A stretch of 64,000 nt of DNA, from the NCBI GenBank assembly GCA_943788045.1, contig CALSOT010000006.1, positions 62,001 to 126,000 on the forward strand. Direction: 5' to 3'. A program made the translations under genes and the position numbers. Source of the DNA: an uncultured Polaribacter sp. GTDB taxonomy: Bacteria; Bacteroidota; Bacteroidia; Flavobacteriales; Flavobacteriaceae. The notes under the pieces were generated by a model that saw only the letters and a list, made by a program, of their open reading frames with translations, was not told the DNA's origin and ran no database searches. Below, piece after piece: positions 1-9,222 of the stretch (position 1 is its first letter; each line of letters starts with the position of its first letter).

Positions 1-83
1 GACAACATAGAGTCTTTGAATTTTTTCTCAAAGAGTTCCATTTCGTTTTGAATAGGAAGTTTTATAAGTTCTACTGGCTTCAT
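1..83 (-). CDS. Polyprenyl diphosphate synthase, N-terminal fragment (partial)
   Basis: Only the first 27 codons are inside the window, read leftwards from an ATG at 83-81; the rest lies beyond base 1. The peptide begins MKPVELIKLP and continues with an acidic/aromatic EMELFEKKF stretch. From memory this matches the N-terminus of flavobacterial polyprenyl (octaprenyl-type) diphosphate synthases, which make the side chain of menaquinone. It lies directly downstream of rlmN on the same strand with a 48-bp gap, so co-transcription is plausible. The assignment rests on a short stretch and cannot be checked against the aspartate-rich motifs, which are outside the window. Confidence 0.55.
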   Translation of the reverse strand, partial: MKPVELIKLPIQNEMELFEKKFKDSML

Positions 84-131
84 GTATGTTGAACTAGTTT
101 CAGTGCTTATGTAAATGTAATAATTTTATAT

Positions 132-1223
132 TTACGATTTATTTGCTAATTGACCGCAAGCAGCATCTATATCTTTACCTCTACTTCTTCTTACATTTAC
201 GGTAATATCATGCATTTCTAGATTAGAAATATAATTATTTATAGCAGAATTACTTGCTTGTTGAAACTCGCCATCATCAATAGGATTGTATTCTATTAAA
301 TTAACTTTACAAGGCACATATTTACAGAATTCTACTAATGCTTTTATATCTTCTTTTCTATCGTTAATTCCACCCCAAACAATATATTCATAGGTAATTG
401 TTCTTTGAGTTTTTTCATACCAATATTCTAAGGATTCTTTTAAATCTTTTAATGGAAAATTAGTATTAAAAGGCATTATAGAAGTTCTAACTTCATCTAT
501 TGCAGAATGTAAAGAAACTGCTAAGTTGAATTTCACTTCTTCTTCAGCCATTTTTTTTATCATTTTAGGCACGCCAGAAGTTGAAACTGTTATTCTTTTA
601 GATGACATTCCTAAACCTTCTGGAGAAGTAATCATTTCTATTGATTTCAATACGTTTTTGTAGTTCATTAAGGGTTCTCCCATTCCCATAAAAACAATGT
701 TTGTCAACTTTTTATTATGATATAACCTACTTTGTTTGTCTATAACTACTACTTGGTCGTAAATTTCGTCAGGGTTTAGATTACGCATTCTTTTTAAGCG
801 CGCAGTTGCACAAAACTTACAATCTAAACTACAACCAACTTGACTAGATACACAAGCTGTTGTTCTTTTTTCTGTTGGAATTAAAACAGATTCTACGACA
901 AAACCATCGTGTAATTTAATCCCGTTTTTAATCGTCCCATCCTTACTTTTTTGCATAGAGTCTACTTTGATATGGTTAATAACAAAGTTTGTTTCTAACA
1001 TTTCTCTAGTTTCTTTAGAAATATTTGTCATTGCTTCGAATGTATGCAAAGACTTACTCCAAAGCCATTCATAAACCTGATTTCCTCTAAACGCTTTGTC
1101 GCCATTTTCTATAAAAAAATCGCGTAATTGGTCTTTAGTTAAGGCTCTTATGTCTTTCTTTTTATCCAAAATAATAGTATTTAAAAAATCAAAAATTGAA
1201 TGATTAAAAATTGAATGCTGCAA
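132..1223 (-). CDS. rlmN: 23S rRNA (adenine2503-C2)-methyltransferase RlmN
   Basis: Radical-SAM methyltransferase that methylates C2 of A2503 in 23S rRNA and A37 of some tRNAs. The CxxxCxxC cluster is visible (C131, C135, C138, numbered from the longest start), preceded by C124 in TACVSSQ and followed by C356 in AACGQL; C124 and C356 would be the methyl-carrier pair. The 363-residue reading begins at a TTG (1223-1221) that overlaps a TATTTTTG promoter-like box at 1228-1221, so that start is doubtful. A second TTG at 1169, giving LDKKKDIRALTK at the N-terminus, fits the family start better. No ATG is available in this stretch. Confidence in function is high and in the start low. Confidence 0.95.
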   Translation of the reverse strand: MQHSIFNHSIFDFLNTIILDKKKDIRALTKDQLRDFFIENGDKAFRGNQVYEWLWSKSLHTFEAMTNISKETREMLETNFVINHIKVDSMQKSKDGTIKNGIKLHDGFVVESVLIPTEKRTTACVSSQVGCSLDCKFCATARLKRMRNLNPDEIYDQVVVIDKQSRLYHNKKLTNIVFMGMGEPLMNYKNVLKSIEMITSPEGLGMSSKRITVSTSGVPKMIKKMAEEEVKFNLAVSLHSAIDEVRTSIMPFNTNFPLKDLKESLEYWYEKTQRTITYEYIVWGGINDRKEDIKALVEFCKYVPCKVNLIEYNPIDDGEFQQASNSAINNYISNLEMHDITVNVRRSRGKDIDAACGQLANKS

Positions 1224-1270
1224 AAATACGCATATAATTTGAGGTTATTATATTTGCTAGCAAGTAGGTT

Positions 1271-1348
1271 GCATTAGCGATTGAAATGACATCCTTTTTT
1301 GTGTTTTCAAAAAAGATATAATGTAAAGCGCGACCTGAAAGGGAATGC
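1271..1348. repeat. Intergenic element with nested inverted repeats (REP-like or structured RNA)
   Basis: A compact element sits between rlmN and queA. Outer arms GCATT (1271-1275) and AATGC (1344-1348) enclose an inner hairpin, CTTTTTTG (1294-1301) and CAAAAAAG (1308-1315), with a 6-base loop. The segments GCATTAGCGATTGAAA and AAAGCGCGACCTG are much richer in GC than the flanks. I recall closely similar elements scattered between genes in many Flavobacteriaceae genomes, but that is recollection and no second copy is present in this window. Its role (REP-like mobile repeat or small RNA) is unknown. Confidence 0.5.
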
Positions 1349-1382
1349 CAAAAAAAAACTGACAATTATTAATTGTCAGTTT
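1348..1382 (-). terminator. Rho-independent terminator of queA
   Basis: A 12-bp perfect stem, 1356-1367 pairing with 1371-1382 around a 3-base loop, is followed on the minus strand by a run of T residues (the A tract 1350-1358 on the plus strand). It lies 24 bp after the queA stop codon. Confidence 0.85.
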
Positions 1383-1405
1383 CTAATTTTATATTCTTGA
1401 GTGCA

Positions 1406-2455
1406 TTATATGATTAACATAGCGTCTCCATAAGTAGAGAATCTATACTCTTCTTTAATTGCTTCTTTATAAGCTTTCATAACAAAATCGTAACCTCCAA
1501 AAGCAGCGACCTGCATTAGTAATGTAGATTTTGGTGTGTGAAAATTCGTAATCATTGCAGTTGCAATACTAAAATCATGAGGAGGGAAAATAAATTTATT
1601 TGTCCACCCTTTAAATCCTTTTAATTCACCTTTAGATGAAACTGAAGATTCTATAGTTCTCATTACTGTTGTACCTACTGCACAAACTTTTCTTTTTTCT
1701 TTCTTTGCTATGTTAATTTTATCTGCAGTTTCATCCGAAATATCAATTTGCTCAGAATCCATTTTATGCTTAGATAAATCTTCTACTTCTACAGCGCTAA
1801 ATGTTCCCAAACCAACATGTAAGGTAGTCTCGGCAAACTCAACTCCTTTAATTTCTAGACGCTTCATTAAATGTTTAGAAAAATGCAAACCAGCAGTAGG
1901 TGCTGCAACAGCTCCTTCTTGTTTTGCATAAATAGTTTGATAACGTTCGTCATCTATGGCTTCTACCTCTCTACCAATTGCTTTTGGTAAAGGTGTTTGG
2001 CCTAATTCTAATAATTTGGATCTAAATTCATCATAAGGACCATCAAATAAGAAACGTAATGTTCTTCCTCTAGAAGTTGTATTGTCTATAACCTCAGCCA
2101 CTAAACTGTCATCTTCACCAAAAAATAATTTATTACCAATTCTAATTTTTCTTGCTGGATCTACTAAAACATCCCACAATCTATTTTCTGCATTTAATTC
2201 TCTTAGTAAGAAAACTTCTATTCTAGCGCCAGTTTTTTCTTTATTACCAAACATTCTTGCCGGGAAAACTTTGGTATTATTCAACATCATAACATCACCT
2301 TCGTCGAAGTAATTTATAACGTCTTTAAAAACCTTATGTTCTATAGTTTGTTCTTTTCTGTTTAGTACCATTAAACGAGATTCGTCTCTATGTTCTGCAG
2401 GATAAGTTGCTAACAATTCTTCTGGTAACTCAAATTCAAAATGCGATAATTTCAT
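1406..2455 (-). CDS. queA: tRNA preQ1(34) S-adenosylmethionine ribosyltransferase-isomerase QueA
   Basis: Transfers and isomerises the ribosyl moiety of S-adenosylmethionine onto preQ1 at tRNA position 34, forming epoxyqueuosine. Family signatures are visible: the N-terminal [20 protein letters not shown] block, the central PTAGLHF motif, HVGLGTF, and [11 protein letters not shown] near the C-terminus. At 349 residues it has the usual length. I chose the ATG at 2455 rather than the longer open frame to 2482, because a promoter -7 box (TATATTTG, 2487-2480) lies immediately upstream and would place transcription initiation inside the longer version. A strong terminator follows the stop. It stands as a single-gene unit between aroA and rlmN. 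Confidence 0.96.
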   Translation of the reverse strand: MKLSHFEFELPEELLATYPAEHRDESRLMVLNRKEQTIEHKVFKDVINYFDEGDVMMLNNTKVFPARMFGNKEKTGARIEVFLLRELNAENRLWDVLVDPARKIRIGNKLFFGEDDSLVAEVIDNTTSRGRTLRFLFDGPYDEFRSKLLELGQTPLPKAIGREVEAIDDERYQTIYAKQEGAVAAPTAGLHFSKHLMKRLEIKGVEFAETTLHVGLGTFSAVEVEDLSKHKMDSEQIDISDETADKINIAKKEKRKVCAVGTTVMRTIESSVSSKGELKGFKGWTNKFIFPPHDFSIATAMITNFHTPKSTLLMQVAAFGGYDFVMKAYKEAIKEEYRFSTYGDAMLII

Positions 2456-2479
2456 ATATTTATTTGCTTGTAAAGGCGG

Positions 2480-2512
2480 CAAATATACGATATCGCGATA
2501 GGCGTTGTCAAG
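2480..2512 (-). promoter_or_regulatory. Bacteroidota-type promoter of queA
   Basis: On the minus strand CTTG (2512-2509) is followed after 21 bp by TATATTTG (2487-2480), matching the Bacteroidota -33 TTTG and -7 TAnnTTTG pattern. The predicted transcription start lies about 18-20 bp before the ATG at 2455. A perfect 10-bp palindrome, TATCGCGATA (2491-2500), sits between the two boxes. Confidence 0.6.
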
Positions 2513-2528
2513 TGTTTGACGAGTTAAT

Positions 2529-3758
2529 TTAAAGTTTATCTATTTTAATACCAATTTGTTGCATGTCATTCCAAAATTTTTGATAAGATTTCGTAACCAC
2601 TTCTGCTTCTAATATTTTAATAGGAACTCGCAGTGCTAAAGGCGCAAATGCCATTGCCATTCTATGATCTTTATATGTTTTTATAGAAATGTTTGAGTTT
2701 ATTTCTGAAGATTTTTCTAAATGTAAACTTTTGTCAGTTACCTTAATTATTGCCCCTAAATTGGTTAATTCATCGTTTAAAGCCACTAATCTGTCTGTTT
2801 CTTTAATTTTTAAAGTGTGTAAACCTATTAAATTACACGCTACTTTTTCTGCAAAACAGGTTACTGCTATTGTTTGTGCAATATCTGGTGCGCTTTTTAA
2901 ATCTATTTCTAAAGTTTCTTTAGCACTCTCTTTTACCTTTTTTAAGGTGATAAAATCCTTACCAAAAACTGTTTCTACACCAAAATGCTGATAAATTTCT
3001 ACCAAACAAGAATCGCCCTGTAAACTTTCTTTTTTATAAGCTGACAATGTAATTTCTGAACCAATATCTGACAATGCAATAATTGAATAAAAATAACTAG
3101 CAGAAGACCAATCTGATTCTACAACAACAATTTGTTTTTCGATTGATTTCTTAGGATTCACTTTAATAAAATTTCCTTCAAAACTAGTTTTAATTCCTAA
3201 CTGATTCAATAAACTCAAAGTCATCTTTATATAGGGAACAGAGGTAATTTTACCAAGTAGCTCTATTTCTAAACCGTTTTCTAATTTTGATGCAATCAAT
3301 AATAACGAAGAAATATACTGGCTACTTACGTTTCCATTGATTTGAACTTTATCCTTTGTTATTTTAGTTCCTTTAATTCTGATTGGTGGATATCCTTCTT
3401 TATCCTCATAAGAAATATTTGCTCCAACATCTTTTAAAGCATTTACCAAAATTTCAATGGGTCTGTTTTGCATTCTTTCAGAACCTGTTAAAACAGACTC
3501 TCTACCTTCTTTAACTGCAAAATAAGAGGTTAAAAAACGCATTGCTGTACCTGCATGACCTATATCTATTGTTTCTTTTAACGATGATAGAGCGTGTTGC
3601 ATGTGCACCGAATCGTCAGAATCTGATAAGTTTTCTATAGAAATTTCTGGAAATAAATTCTGAAGAATTAACAATCTGTTCGATTCACTTTTAGAACCAG
3701 AGATTGTGATTTTCTCATTAATTTTCTTATTACCTAAAACATTTAATAATATATCCAT
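2529..3758 (-). CDS. aroA: 3-phosphoshikimate 1-carboxyvinyltransferase (EPSP synthase)
   Basis: Sixth step of the shikimate pathway: joins phosphoenolpyruvate and shikimate-3-phosphate. Recognised by the N-terminal [13 protein letters not shown] motif (substrate and PEP contacts), [13 protein letters not shown] near residues 68-80, [13 protein letters not shown] near residue 320, and [13 protein letters not shown] near the C-terminus. The 409 residues are typical of the shorter Bacteroidota version. The ATG at 3758 is preceded by a well-formed promoter at 3794-3824. It is monocistronic or loosely linked with the downstream queA, 74 bp away. Confidence 0.95.
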   Translation of the reverse strand: MDILLNVLGNKKINEKITISGSKSESNRLLILQNLFPEISIENLSDSDDSVHMQHALSSLKETIDIGHAGTAMRFLTSYFAVKEGRESVLTGSERMQNRPIEILVNALKDVGANISYEDKEGYPPIRIKGTKITKDKVQINGNVSSQYISSLLLIASKLENGLEIELLGKITSVPYIKMTLSLLNQLGIKTSFEGNFIKVNPKKSIEKQIVVVESDWSSASYFYSIIALSDIGSEITLSAYKKESLQGDSCLVEIYQHFGVETVFGKDFITLKKVKESAKETLEIDLKSAPDIAQTIAVTCFAEKVACNLIGLHTLKIKETDRLVALNDELTNLGAIIKVTDKSLHLEKSSEINSNISIKTYKDHRMAMAFAPLALRVPIKILEAEVVTKSYQKFWNDMQQIGIKIDKL

Positions 3759-3793
3759 TTCCTTAAATCTATAAAACTACTTTTTCAAAGAGT

Positions 3794-3824
3794 CAAAGTT
3801 ACCATTCAAAAGAACTCTAACAAA
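3794..3824 (-). promoter_or_regulatory. Bacteroidota-type promoter of aroA
   Basis: On the minus strand TTTG (3824-3821), a 19-bp spacer and TAACTTTG (3801-3794) match the Bacteroidota vegetative promoter. Just upstream an inverted repeat, TTCTTG-A-CAAGAA (3828-3840), could be an operator, but that is speculative. Confidence 0.6.
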
Positions 3825-3865
3825 GTTTCTTGACAAGAATTAAATGTAAAAATTTGATGCTTTTT

Positions 3866-4567
3866 TTAAGAATTTAAAGAAATATTTGCCTTTAAATCCA
3901 ATTCAATTGCCTTTTCTAAATCTTGTAAATGCTGTTTTCTAACTTTTAACTTTGTTTCCGAGTGTGCTTTTTTATTGAGTTTAGAAAACATAACCGCTAC
4001 CTTTATAGCAGTTGCTAACAAGTGTTCCTCTGGAACTAACAAATCTAAAAACCCTGCATTTAATGCATTTTTTGGATTATAAATTTCTGCATTATTTACA
4101 CTTCTGTTTAAATAAACTTCAGATAAGCGTGCTTTTGCAATAGCTATTCCAGCGTTATGCATTGTCATACCGATGATCACTTCATTTAAACCAATTTTAA
4201 AATCGCCTTCAATACCAATTCTATAATCTGAAGAAAGCAGTAAAAAAGCTCCTTTTGCAATTGCATGACCAGAACAAGCAACAATTATTGGTTGTGGGAA
4301 AGACAACATTCTTAAAGATAATTTAGAACCTTTAGTTACTAATTTTTTAGCGGAATCAGGCGATTTCGTCATTATCTTTAAATCAAAACCAGCTGAAAAA
4401 ACACCTTCTTTTCCTGTAATAATTACTACTTTATTTTCCTTTTCTGCTTTATCTAAACCTAAATTTAATCCTTCAATTACTTCAAAAGAAATTGCATTTG
4501 CTTTTCCATTTTTAATTGTAATAATTGCATAATTCTCTTCTGATTGGTACTTGACAAATTCGTTCAT
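3866..4567 (-). CDS. Enoyl-CoA hydratase/isomerase (crotonase) family protein
   Basis: Crotonase-fold protein of 233 residues, slightly short for the family (about 255-265). Visible signatures are the beta-strand VVIITGKEGVFSAGFDLK near residues 47-66, which contributes the first oxyanion-hole amide, and a second segment ACSGHAIAKGAFLLLSSDYRI near residues 99-119. The canonical catalytic glutamates of enoyl-CoA hydratase are not obvious, so the exact reaction (hydratase, isomerase or thioesterase-like) cannot be assigned. It is divergently transcribed from the CLC gene at 4761. Family assignment is confident and substrate unknown. Confidence 0.85.
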   Translation of the reverse strand: MNEFVKYQSEENYAIITIKNGKANAISFEVIEGLNLGLDKAEKENKVVIITGKEGVFSAGFDLKIMTKSPDSAKKLVTKGSKLSLRMLSFPQPIIVACSGHAIAKGAFLLLSSDYRIGIEGDFKIGLNEVIIGMTMHNAGIAIAKARLSEVYLNRSVNNAEIYNPKNALNAGFLDLLVPEEHLLATAIKVAVMFSKLNKKAHSETKLKVRKQHLQDLEKAIELDLKANISLNS

Positions 4568-4760
4568 TATTTTGATTTTAAACCAAATTACAATAAAAAT
4601 TAAAACAGTAAAATAAATCGCAAAAAAATGATTCTTTATGATTCAGAATTCCTTTGTTTTTATTTGTTTATTTTTGCAAATCAAAGCAAAAAAAGAATTA
4701 TTTAAAGTTCTATTAGACTTTATTCTAATGATTTATTTTATGTAGTAAGTTGGGTTATAT

Positions 4761-6062
4761 ATGGATAAAATTAAAAAAATATTTCTTTCGTTTGAACAAA
4801 GTTTTTCCTTACTTTTCCTTTTAAAATGGGGTTTTATTTGTTTGCTTATTGGGGCATTAACAGGTAGTGCTTCCGCGGTATTTTTATGGACTTTAGAATG
4901 GGCAACAAACTACAGAGAAGCAAATTTATGGATTATTGCATTACTACCAATTAGTGGGCTTATTATTGGTTTATCTTATCATTATTACGGAGAAAGCGTA
5001 GTAAAAGGAAATAATTTACTGATTGAAGAATTTCATTCTCCTAAAAAAATAATTCCTTTTAAAATGGCTCCCTTAGTGTTTATTGGAACTATTCTTACGC
5101 ATTTATTTGGAGGTTCTGCTGGTCGTGAGGGAACTGCTGTACAAGTTGGTGGTGCAATTGCAGATCAATTTACTAAAATTTTTAAACTTTCTGACTTCGA
5201 TAGAAAAATTGTATTAATTACCGGTATAAGTGCTGGTTTTGCATCGGTTTTTGGAACACCTTTAGCAGGTGCCATTTTTGCGCTAGAATTAATGGTGATT
5301 GGTCGCATACGATTTGAAGCTATTTTACCTAGTTTTTTAGCAGCGGTTTTCGCAAACTATTTTTGTGATGTTTGGCAAATATCTCATCATACACATTATA
5401 CTATTTCAAGAGTTTCTGATTTAACACCAACAACTATTTTATGGTCTTTATTAGCAGGTATTATTTTTGGCTTGGTAAGTATGTTGTTTTCTAAATCCAC
5501 ACATTTTTGGGGTACTTTATTTAAAAAGCGTATTAAGTACGCGCCACTTCGCCCTGTAATTGGTGGTGTAATTTTAGCATTTGTTGTATACCTCATGGGA
5601 ACAACAAAATATATAGGTCTTGGTGTTCCAACAATTGTAGATGCTTTTAATATAAATCTAAATTCTTATGATTTTATTCTGAAATTACTATTTACCTCTT
5701 TCACTTTGGGTGCTGGGTTTAAGGGTGGAGAAGTAACGCCTCTGTTTTTTATTGGAGCTACTTTAGGAAACGTGTTAGTTTGGTTTATACCAATGCCAAT
5801 GCCTTTATTAGCTGGAATGGGTTTTGTCGCTGTTTTTGCAGGAGCAACAAATACGCCTATTGCTTGTACAATAATGGGAATTGAATTATTCGGAATTGAA
5901 TCTGGTATTTTTATCGCTTTAGCTTGTACAACTTCTTATTTATTTTCTGGGCATTCAGGTATATATTCTGCTCAAATTATTGGAAGCCCCAAACATAAAT
6001 CTTTTATGAAAAAGAAAGGACTAACTCTTACTGAGTTGCACAACCAAAGGCATAAAAAGTAA
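4761..6062 (+). CDS. CLC-family anion channel or antiporter
   Basis: Integral membrane protein of 433 residues with the hydrophobic pattern of the CLC fold. The helix F motif is GGSAGREGTAVQVGG (near residues 117-131), with the gating glutamate of GREG present. The helix N region is KGGEVTPLFFIGATLGN. The usual GSGIP selectivity motif near the N-terminus is absent; the corresponding place reads KGNNLLIEEF. Together with GREGT rather than GREGP, this suggests an atypical CLC, possibly of the fluoride/proton antiporter type; that is inference. A weak TATTTTTG box lies at 4669-4676. It converges with the DoxX-like gene with only 1 bp between their ends. Confidence 0.9.
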   Translation: MDKIKKIFLSFEQSFSLLFLLKWGFICLLIGALTGSASAVFLWTLEWATNYREANLWIIALLPISGLIIGLSYHYYGESVVKGNNLLIEEFHSPKKIIPFKMAPLVFIGTILTHLFGGSAGREGTAVQVGGAIADQFTKIFKLSDFDRKIVLITGISAGFASVFGTPLAGAIFALELMVIGRIRFEAILPSFLAAVFANYFCDVWQISHHTHYTISRVSDLTPTTILWSLLAGIIFGLVSMLFSKSTHFWGTLFKKRIKYAPLRPVIGGVILAFVVYLMGTTKYIGLGVPTIVDAFNINLNSYDFILKLLFTSFTLGAGFKGGEVTPLFFIGATLGNVLVWFIPMPMPLLAGMGFVAVFAGATNTPIACTIMGIELFGIESGIFIALACTTSYLFSGHSGIYSAQIIGSPKHKSFMKKKGLTLTELHNQRHKK

Positions 6063-6063
6063 T

Positions 6064-7032
6064 TTACAACTCTAACTCTTCGACATCTATCCAATTTTTC
6101 TTTTCAACCACTGTCCCTTTGTCTAAAATAACAACACCAGGGTTTGCTCTAATCATTGTTTTTAAAGTTGTTTCATCACAAAATAAAAAGTTGAAAGGTA
6201 AATTGTATTTCTCTTTAGCAAGCATTAAATCATCTGCAAAAGAAGCCGAAACACCATAAACTGTATATCCTTTTGCTATCGCTCTAGTTGTAACTTCTTT
6301 AATTGCAGGAAACCCATTAACATCTACTTTTTCTAAATCATAGATGATAACCAACATTACTTTTTCTTTTTTTAATAATTCTGGCGCTAAATCTGATTGC
6401 TCATCTTCTAGCATAAAATCATGAACTGGTGGGATTTCTCCATCATCTTTATATTCCATTCCTTCGGAAATATTCTTTCCAATTGCATAAGCTCTAAAAT
6501 CTATTAAAGGCAAATGAGTTAAAACGTGTTGCGTAATAAATAAGAAAACAGCTAATGATAAAAAGGCAATTACTTTAGGTATCTTTCCTTGAAAAATGGG
6601 TTTAACAAACTCTAGTTTTACAACTAAAATGATAATTAAAGCAATTAAAATAATATTCTTGTAGAAGGTTCCCCAAGTAGATAATTTTATAGCATCTCCA
6701 AAACAACCACAATCTGTAACTTTGTTATAATAGGCAGAATACCAAGTCAAAAACAAGAAGACTAAGGTTAAAATAAATAAACTAAAAACGGTAAACTTAG
6801 GTTTGTAACCGATTAAAATCATTACTCCTAAAAGAATTTCTGCCACAATCAATAAAATTGCAAATGGCAAGGCATAAGGAATTAAAAACTCCATATTTAA
6901 AACACCTTCAGAAAAATATTCTTGAAACTTGTATTGAGATCCAATTGGATCTACCAATTTTACAAAGCCTGAAAAAACAAATAAGGCTCCTACTAAAATT
7001 CTTGCAATTTGTGTAATAAGTTTTAATATCAT
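6064..7032 (-). CDS. DoxX-like membrane protein with TlpA-like C-terminal domain (BT_3928 type)
   Basis: The N-terminal half has four predicted membrane segments with the DoxX/MauE signature, ARILVGALFVFSGFVKLVDP at residues 10-29. The C-terminal part, after about residue 190, looks like a thioredoxin/TlpA-type fold (EKVMLVIIYDLEKVD, then FLFCDETTLKTMIRANPGVV) but lacks a CxxC pair. A CGCFGD motif in the membrane domain could be redox-active. Such proteins are found next to DUF1599 genes in Bacteroidota, as here (102 bp apart, same strand). The exact role is unknown; a link to membrane redox or electron-sink functions is inference. Confidence 0.8.
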   Translation of the reverse strand: MILKLITQIARILVGALFVFSGFVKLVDPIGSQYKFQEYFSEGVLNMEFLIPYALPFAILLIVAEILLGVMILIGYKPKFTVFSLFILTLVFLFLTWYSAYYNKVTDCGCFGDAIKLSTWGTFYKNIILIALIIILVVKLEFVKPIFQGKIPKVIAFLSLAVFLFITQHVLTHLPLIDFRAYAIGKNISEGMEYKDDGEIPPVHDFMLEDEQSDLAPELLKKEKVMLVIIYDLEKVDVNGFPAIKEVTTRAIAKGYTVYGVSASFADDLMLAKEKYNLPFNFLFCDETTLKTMIRANPGVVILDKGTVVEKKNWIDVEELEL

Positions 7033-7133
7033 GGTTTTTTGCTTAAATCATTATGCATTTTATATTAAACAATAAATTGCAAAAAATAATCTTGTTTTAT
7101 AAAATGTGCCCTTTTATATACATGCAGATCTTT

Positions 7134-7667
7134 TTACCCCAGATGAATCATAGCAAAAACAGCATAATTAATCATGTCTTGGTAATTTGCATCAATCCCT
7201 TCAGATACAATGGTTTTTCCTTTATTATCCTCAATTTGCTTCACGCGTAATAATTTTTGTAAGATTAAGTCTGTTAGACTAGAAACACGCATATCTCTCC
7301 AAGCTTCTCCATAATCATGATTTTTATCCATCATTAATTCTTTGGTAATTTTGCTATGTTTGTCAAACAAAACGGTCGCTTCTTTAGTATTTAAATCAGG
7401 ATTTTCAACAATACCTAACTCCAACTGAATTAAAGCCATTATCGAATAATTGATGATTCCAATAAACTCAGATTTTTCACCTTCATCAACTTTACGAATG
7501 TGATTTTCTTGTAACTGACGAATTCTTGTGGCCTTTATAAAAATCTGATCTGTTAAAGATGGTAAACGCAAAATTCTCCATGCAGAACCATAATCAGACA
7601 TTTTCTTAATAAATAAACTTCTGCATTCTTCAATTACAGCATCGTATTGTTTTGAGGTATTTTGCAT
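7134..7667 (-). CDS. DUF1599 domain protein (nucleotide-modification-associated domain)
   Basis: 177 residues composed of two similar halves. The first contains the block MSDYGSAWRILRLPSLTDQI and the second DYGEAWRDMRVSSLTDLILQ, about 90 residues apart, indicating an internal duplication. This is the DUF1599 family, which is conserved in Bacteroidota and which I recall being named a nucleotide-modification-associated domain. No enzymatic activity can be deduced. It is the first gene of a two-gene unit with the DoxX-like gene and is divergent from the LOG-family gene. Confidence 0.82.
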   Translation of the reverse strand: MQNTSKQYDAVIEECRSLFIKKMSDYGSAWRILRLPSLTDQIFIKATRIRQLQENHIRKVDEGEKSEFIGIINYSIMALIQLELGIVENPDLNTKEATVLFDKHSKITKELMMDKNHDYGEAWRDMRVSSLTDLILQKLLRVKQIEDNKGKTIVSEGIDANYQDMINYAVFAMIHLG

Positions 7668-7750
7668 TTTTCAGTAAAAGTATTTGTGTAAAAATAGTAA
7701 AACTTAAACGCATTTCATTTATTTTTACAATGAAATTATCAATCATTATT

Positions 7751-8332
7751 ATGAATAGAATTGTTGTTTTTTGTGGATCAAGCTTAGGATTTAATCCTAT
7801 TTATAAAGAAGCTGCTGTAGAATTAGGAAATTATTTTGCTAACAACAAAATAGGCCTAGTTTACGGTGGAGGAAAAATTGGAATGATGGGAGTTCTTGCA
7901 GACACAATTCTAGCCCAAGATGGAGAAGTTATTGGTGTAATACCTAAATTATTAGAAAAAGAAGAGGTTGTTCATTCTGGCGTAGAAGAAATGATTGTTT
8001 GTAAAAAAATGAGCGAACGAAAAGTAATTATGAGTAAATTAATTGATGGATACATTACACTTCCCGGAGGTTTTGGAACACTTGATGAACTTTTTGAAGC
8101 TTTAACTTTAGGGCAATTACAGATTGAACAAAAACCCATTGGACTTTTGAATGTAAATGGTTTTTTTGATGCAGTTTTATTACAATTAGATAGAATGGTA
8201 GAAGAAGGTTTTTTAAAACAAGACAATAGAGATATGTTATTTGTAAGTAATTCTGTTAAAGACTTAGTACAAAAGATGAATGCGTACAAAACTCCAAAAA
8301 TAGAACACGTAATTAATAAAGTAGTAAGTTAA
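7751..8332 (+). CDS. LOG family protein (TIGR00730), nucleoside 5'-monophosphate phosphoribohydrolase
   Basis: Rossmann-fold lysine-decarboxylase-like (LOG) protein of 193 residues. It is likely to hydrolyse the N-glycosidic bond of cytokinin-type or other nucleoside monophosphates. The diagnostic PGGFGTLDELFEAL motif (PGGxGTxxE) lies in the middle, and the N-terminal VVFCGSSLGFNP and VYGGGKIGMMG loops bind the nucleotide. The open frame extends to 7652, but the ATG at 7751 (MNRIVVFCGSS) gives the normal family N-terminus. The stop is 1 bp before the folP start, so the two genes are co-transcribed. Confidence 0.9.
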   Translation: MNRIVVFCGSSLGFNPIYKEAAVELGNYFANNKIGLVYGGGKIGMMGVLADTILAQDGEVIGVIPKLLEKEEVVHSGVEEMIVCKKMSERKVIMSKLIDGYITLPGGFGTLDELFEALTLGQLQIEQKPIGLLNVNGFFDAVLLQLDRMVEEGFLKQDNRDMLFVSNSVKDLVQKMNAYKTPKIEHVINKVVS

Positions 8333-8333
8333 C

Positions 8334-9158
8334 ATGACCATAAATTGCAAAGGTACTTTAGTAGACTTGTTATCACCAAAAGTGATGGGAATCTTAAATA
8401 TTACTCCAGATTCTTTTTTTGATGGTGGAAAATATAAAAACGAATCAGACATTCTTTCTCAAACAGAAAAAATGCTTCTTCAAGGTGCAACTTTTATAGA
8501 TGTTGGCGCATACTCATCTAGACCTGGTGCAAAACACATTTCTGAAGAAGAAGAGCTCAATAGAATTGTACCTGTAATTCATTTATTAATTAAAAAATTT
8601 CCAGAAATCATTATTTCTGTGGATACTTTTAGAAGTAGAGTTGCACAAGAAACTATAAATGCTGGCGCAGCAATTATAAATGATATTTCTGGAGGTAAAA
8701 TGGATAAAAACATGTTTACTACAGTTGCAAATTTACAAGTTCCTTATGTCTTAATGCACATGTTAGGTACTCCACAAAACATGCAGAAAAACCCTATTTA
8801 CAGTGATGTCACTAAAGAAATTATCTCATTTTTTGCAGCACAAATACACAAACTACATCAACTTAAACTAAACGATTTAATAATAGACGTTGGCTTTGGT
8901 TTTGGAAAAACTATCGATCATAATTTTGAAATTTTAAAGAACTTGTCTCTTTTTAAAAGTTTAGACGCACCGATTTTAGCTGGTATTTCAAGAAAATCAA
9001 TGTTGTATAAAACATTAAATATCTCTGCACAACAAGCTTTAAACGCAACAACATCTGCAAATACAATTGCCTTATTAAATGGGGCAAATATTTTACGTGT
9101 TCACGATGTTAAAGAAGCTGTAGAAGCTGTAAAAATTGTAAATCAAATTTCATTTTGA
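8334..9158 (+). CDS. folP: Dihydropteroate synthase
   Basis: Condenses p-aminobenzoate with hydroxymethyl-dihydropterin diphosphate in folate synthesis; target of sulfonamides. Both signatures are visible: GILNITPDSFFDGG near residues 19-32 and DVGAYSSRPGA near residues 61-71, plus the NDISGG loop, DVGFGFGKT and the C-terminal RVHDVKEA. The 274-residue length is normal. It starts 1 bp after the LOG-family gene and is followed by cdaA 64 bp downstream. The folP-cdaA order is a familiar Bacteroidota arrangement. Confidence 0.96.
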   Translation: MTINCKGTLVDLLSPKVMGILNITPDSFFDGGKYKNESDILSQTEKMLLQGATFIDVGAYSSRPGAKHISEEEELNRIVPVIHLLIKKFPEIIISVDTFRSRVAQETINAGAAIINDISGGKMDKNMFTTVANLQVPYVLMHMLGTPQNMQKNPIYSDVTKEIISFFAAQIHKLHQLKLNDLIIDVGFGFGKTIDHNFEILKNLSLFKSLDAPILAGISRKSMLYKTLNISAQQALNATTSANTIALLNGANILRVHDVKEAVEAVKIVNQISF

Positions 9159-9222
9159 ATTTAAAAGAAATTTGAAGCTCTTTCCTAATTTTAGTACTTT
9201 AGCATAAAACCACTCAATTTTC

